Origin: Tanticharoenia sakaeratensis NBRC 103193
GTDB lineage: Bacteria; Pseudomonadota; Alphaproteobacteria; Acetobacterales; Acetobacteraceae
Assembly: GCF_000963885.1 (NCBI RefSeq)
Contig: NZ_BALE01000029.1
Coordinates: forward strand, 1 to 55,091
Reading direction: 5' to 3'
DNA length: 55,091 nt
Shown here: positions 54,600-55,091 of the stretch, one piece after another
How the letters are laid out: every line of letters starts with the position of its first letter
How positions within the stretch are numbered: position 1 is the stretch's first letter
Notes under the pieces: model-generated
What the model saw: only the letters and a program-made list of their open reading frames with translations
What the model was told of the DNA's origin: nothing
Databases searched by the model: none
Position numbers and translations under genes: made by a program

Positions 54600-55091
54600 T
54601 TATTTCTTGTGCATCAGCATGTTGAGAGAGCGGACGCCTTGTGCGCCATGAACCAGGACGCCCTCGATATCGGCCGTGGCCGACGGGCCGCTCTGGAACA
54701 CCGCATAGCGCGCATTGCGCCATTCCGCCCGGCGATACGCATTGTGCAGATTGTAGACGATGTCGGCCGGATCCAGCAGGACGACGAGGTGCTGGGGCAG
54801 GAACCCGCTGGTATTGATGCGCAGTTCGGCTTCGGTAAAGCAGAGCGAGCCGGTTTCAGCCACCGCGAAGGCGGCGCGCACGATGCCGTACTGGACGTCT
54901 CCGAGATCGGCAGGCTTCGTGTCTGGCGTAAGGACGAAATCACCGTCGATATCCGGAACGCAGGACAGGACCGGTCCGGGATGGACCATCATCTTGCGCA
55001 CAGGCGCCATGGGATCGGTCGCATCGGGCGTCAGGATCGTCCCGCCCATGGCTTTCAGGGCGGCAAGAAAACTCTCCTGCAGATCGGCAGG
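54600..55091 (-). CDS. LutC/LUD-domain lactate utilisation protein (5' end outside window)
   Basis: The C-terminal 163 or so residues of a LUD-domain protein: GTILTPDATDP, then DVQYGIVRAAFAVAETGSLCFTEAELRINTSGFLPQHLVVLLDPADIVYNLHNAYRR, and VFQSGPSATADIEGVLVHGAQGVRSLNMLM. The SGPSATADIEG..HGxxG motif is typical of LutC/YkgG. The frame is open to the right edge of the window, so the start is missing. LutABC-type complexes oxidise L-lactate to pyruvate. Its position upstream of pdc and dld suggests coordinated use of both lactate isomers. Confidence 0.88.
   Translation of the reverse strand, partial: PADLQESFLAALKAMGGTILTPDATDPMAPVRKMMVHPGPVLSCVPDIDGDFVLTPDTKPADLGDVQYGIVRAAFAVAETGSLCFTEAELRINTSGFLPQHLVVLLDPADIVYNLHNAYRRAEWRNARYAVFQSGPSATADIEGVLVHGAQGVRSLNMLMHKK

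Noticed and set aside
1-55091. CRISPR arrays, tRNA/rRNA genes, intact insertion sequences
   Set aside because: No regularly spaced repeats, no tRNA-like cloverleaf with T-loop consensus, and no transposase motifs with terminal inverted repeats were noticed by eye. A short tRNA could still be missed without a scan.

Overview
The window looks like a chromosomal segment of an acetic acid bacterium (Acetobacteraceae, Alphaproteobacteria). The sequence is GC-rich with strong G/C use at third codon positions. It carries a bacterial pyruvate decarboxylase beside a quinone-linked D-lactate dehydrogenase, a combination typical of Acetobacter, Gluconacetobacter, Komagataeibacter and Asaia-like organisms. 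Genus cannot be fixed from sequence reading alone. No rRNA, tRNA, CRISPR array or intact insertion sequence was seen.

Layout. 1-0.9 kb: minus-strand remnants that look prophage-derived, including a small membrane protein with an apparent frameshift and an intrinsic terminator. 0.9-2.0 kb: a sulfotransferase-family gene. 3.3-17.8 kb: a coherent organosulfur uptake and oxidation locus. It has a TonB-dependent receptor, a dipeptide-type ABC importer (lipoprotein, two permeases, double ATPase) and, divergently, five genes overlapping by 1-4 bases (DszC/SfnB-like, DszA-like, SsuD-like, FAD/NAD(P)-binding protein, second DszA-like). A nested inverted repeat sits in the shared promoter region. 19.4-21.1 kb: an ABC-2 exporter pair. 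21.2-23.8 kb: a two-gene unit of a DegT-type aminotransferase and a flavoprotein. 24.3-28.1 kb: a DUF3311/sodium:solute symporter pair divergent from an oxalate decarboxylase, then a DUF1275 membrane protein. 28.3-31.0 kb: a COG0523 metallochaperone GTPase, a WD40 protein and a GST. 31.4-33.0 kb: an ABC-F ATPase.

33.3-45 kb is a patchwork of live genes and debris. The live genes include a folate-independent methionine synthase (MesD family) with its DUF1852 partner (MesX), a MetR-like regulator and a flavin reductase-like protein. There are also a LysR/MFS divergent pair, a GFA-type zinc protein and an AraC/SDR divergent pair. The debris is a broken XRE regulator, a truncated Old Yellow Enzyme, a truncated DoxX, a frameshifted DUF6640-like gene and an MgtE/CBS fragment. 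44.9-46.3 kb: a CtaG-like plus DUF2243 membrane pair. 46.6-49.0 kb: a methyltransferase and an AEC transporter. 49.3-55.1 kb: a minus-strand series of LutC-like protein (partial), pyruvate decarboxylase, D-lactate dehydrogenase and NAD-malic enzyme.

Two themes connect the genes. The first is sulfur: import and FMN-dependent desulfurisation of organosulfur compounds, plus an oxygen-requiring methionine synthase that does not need methyl-folate. The second is overflow carbon metabolism: lactate and malate to pyruvate, pyruvate to acetaldehyde, and oxalate breakdown.
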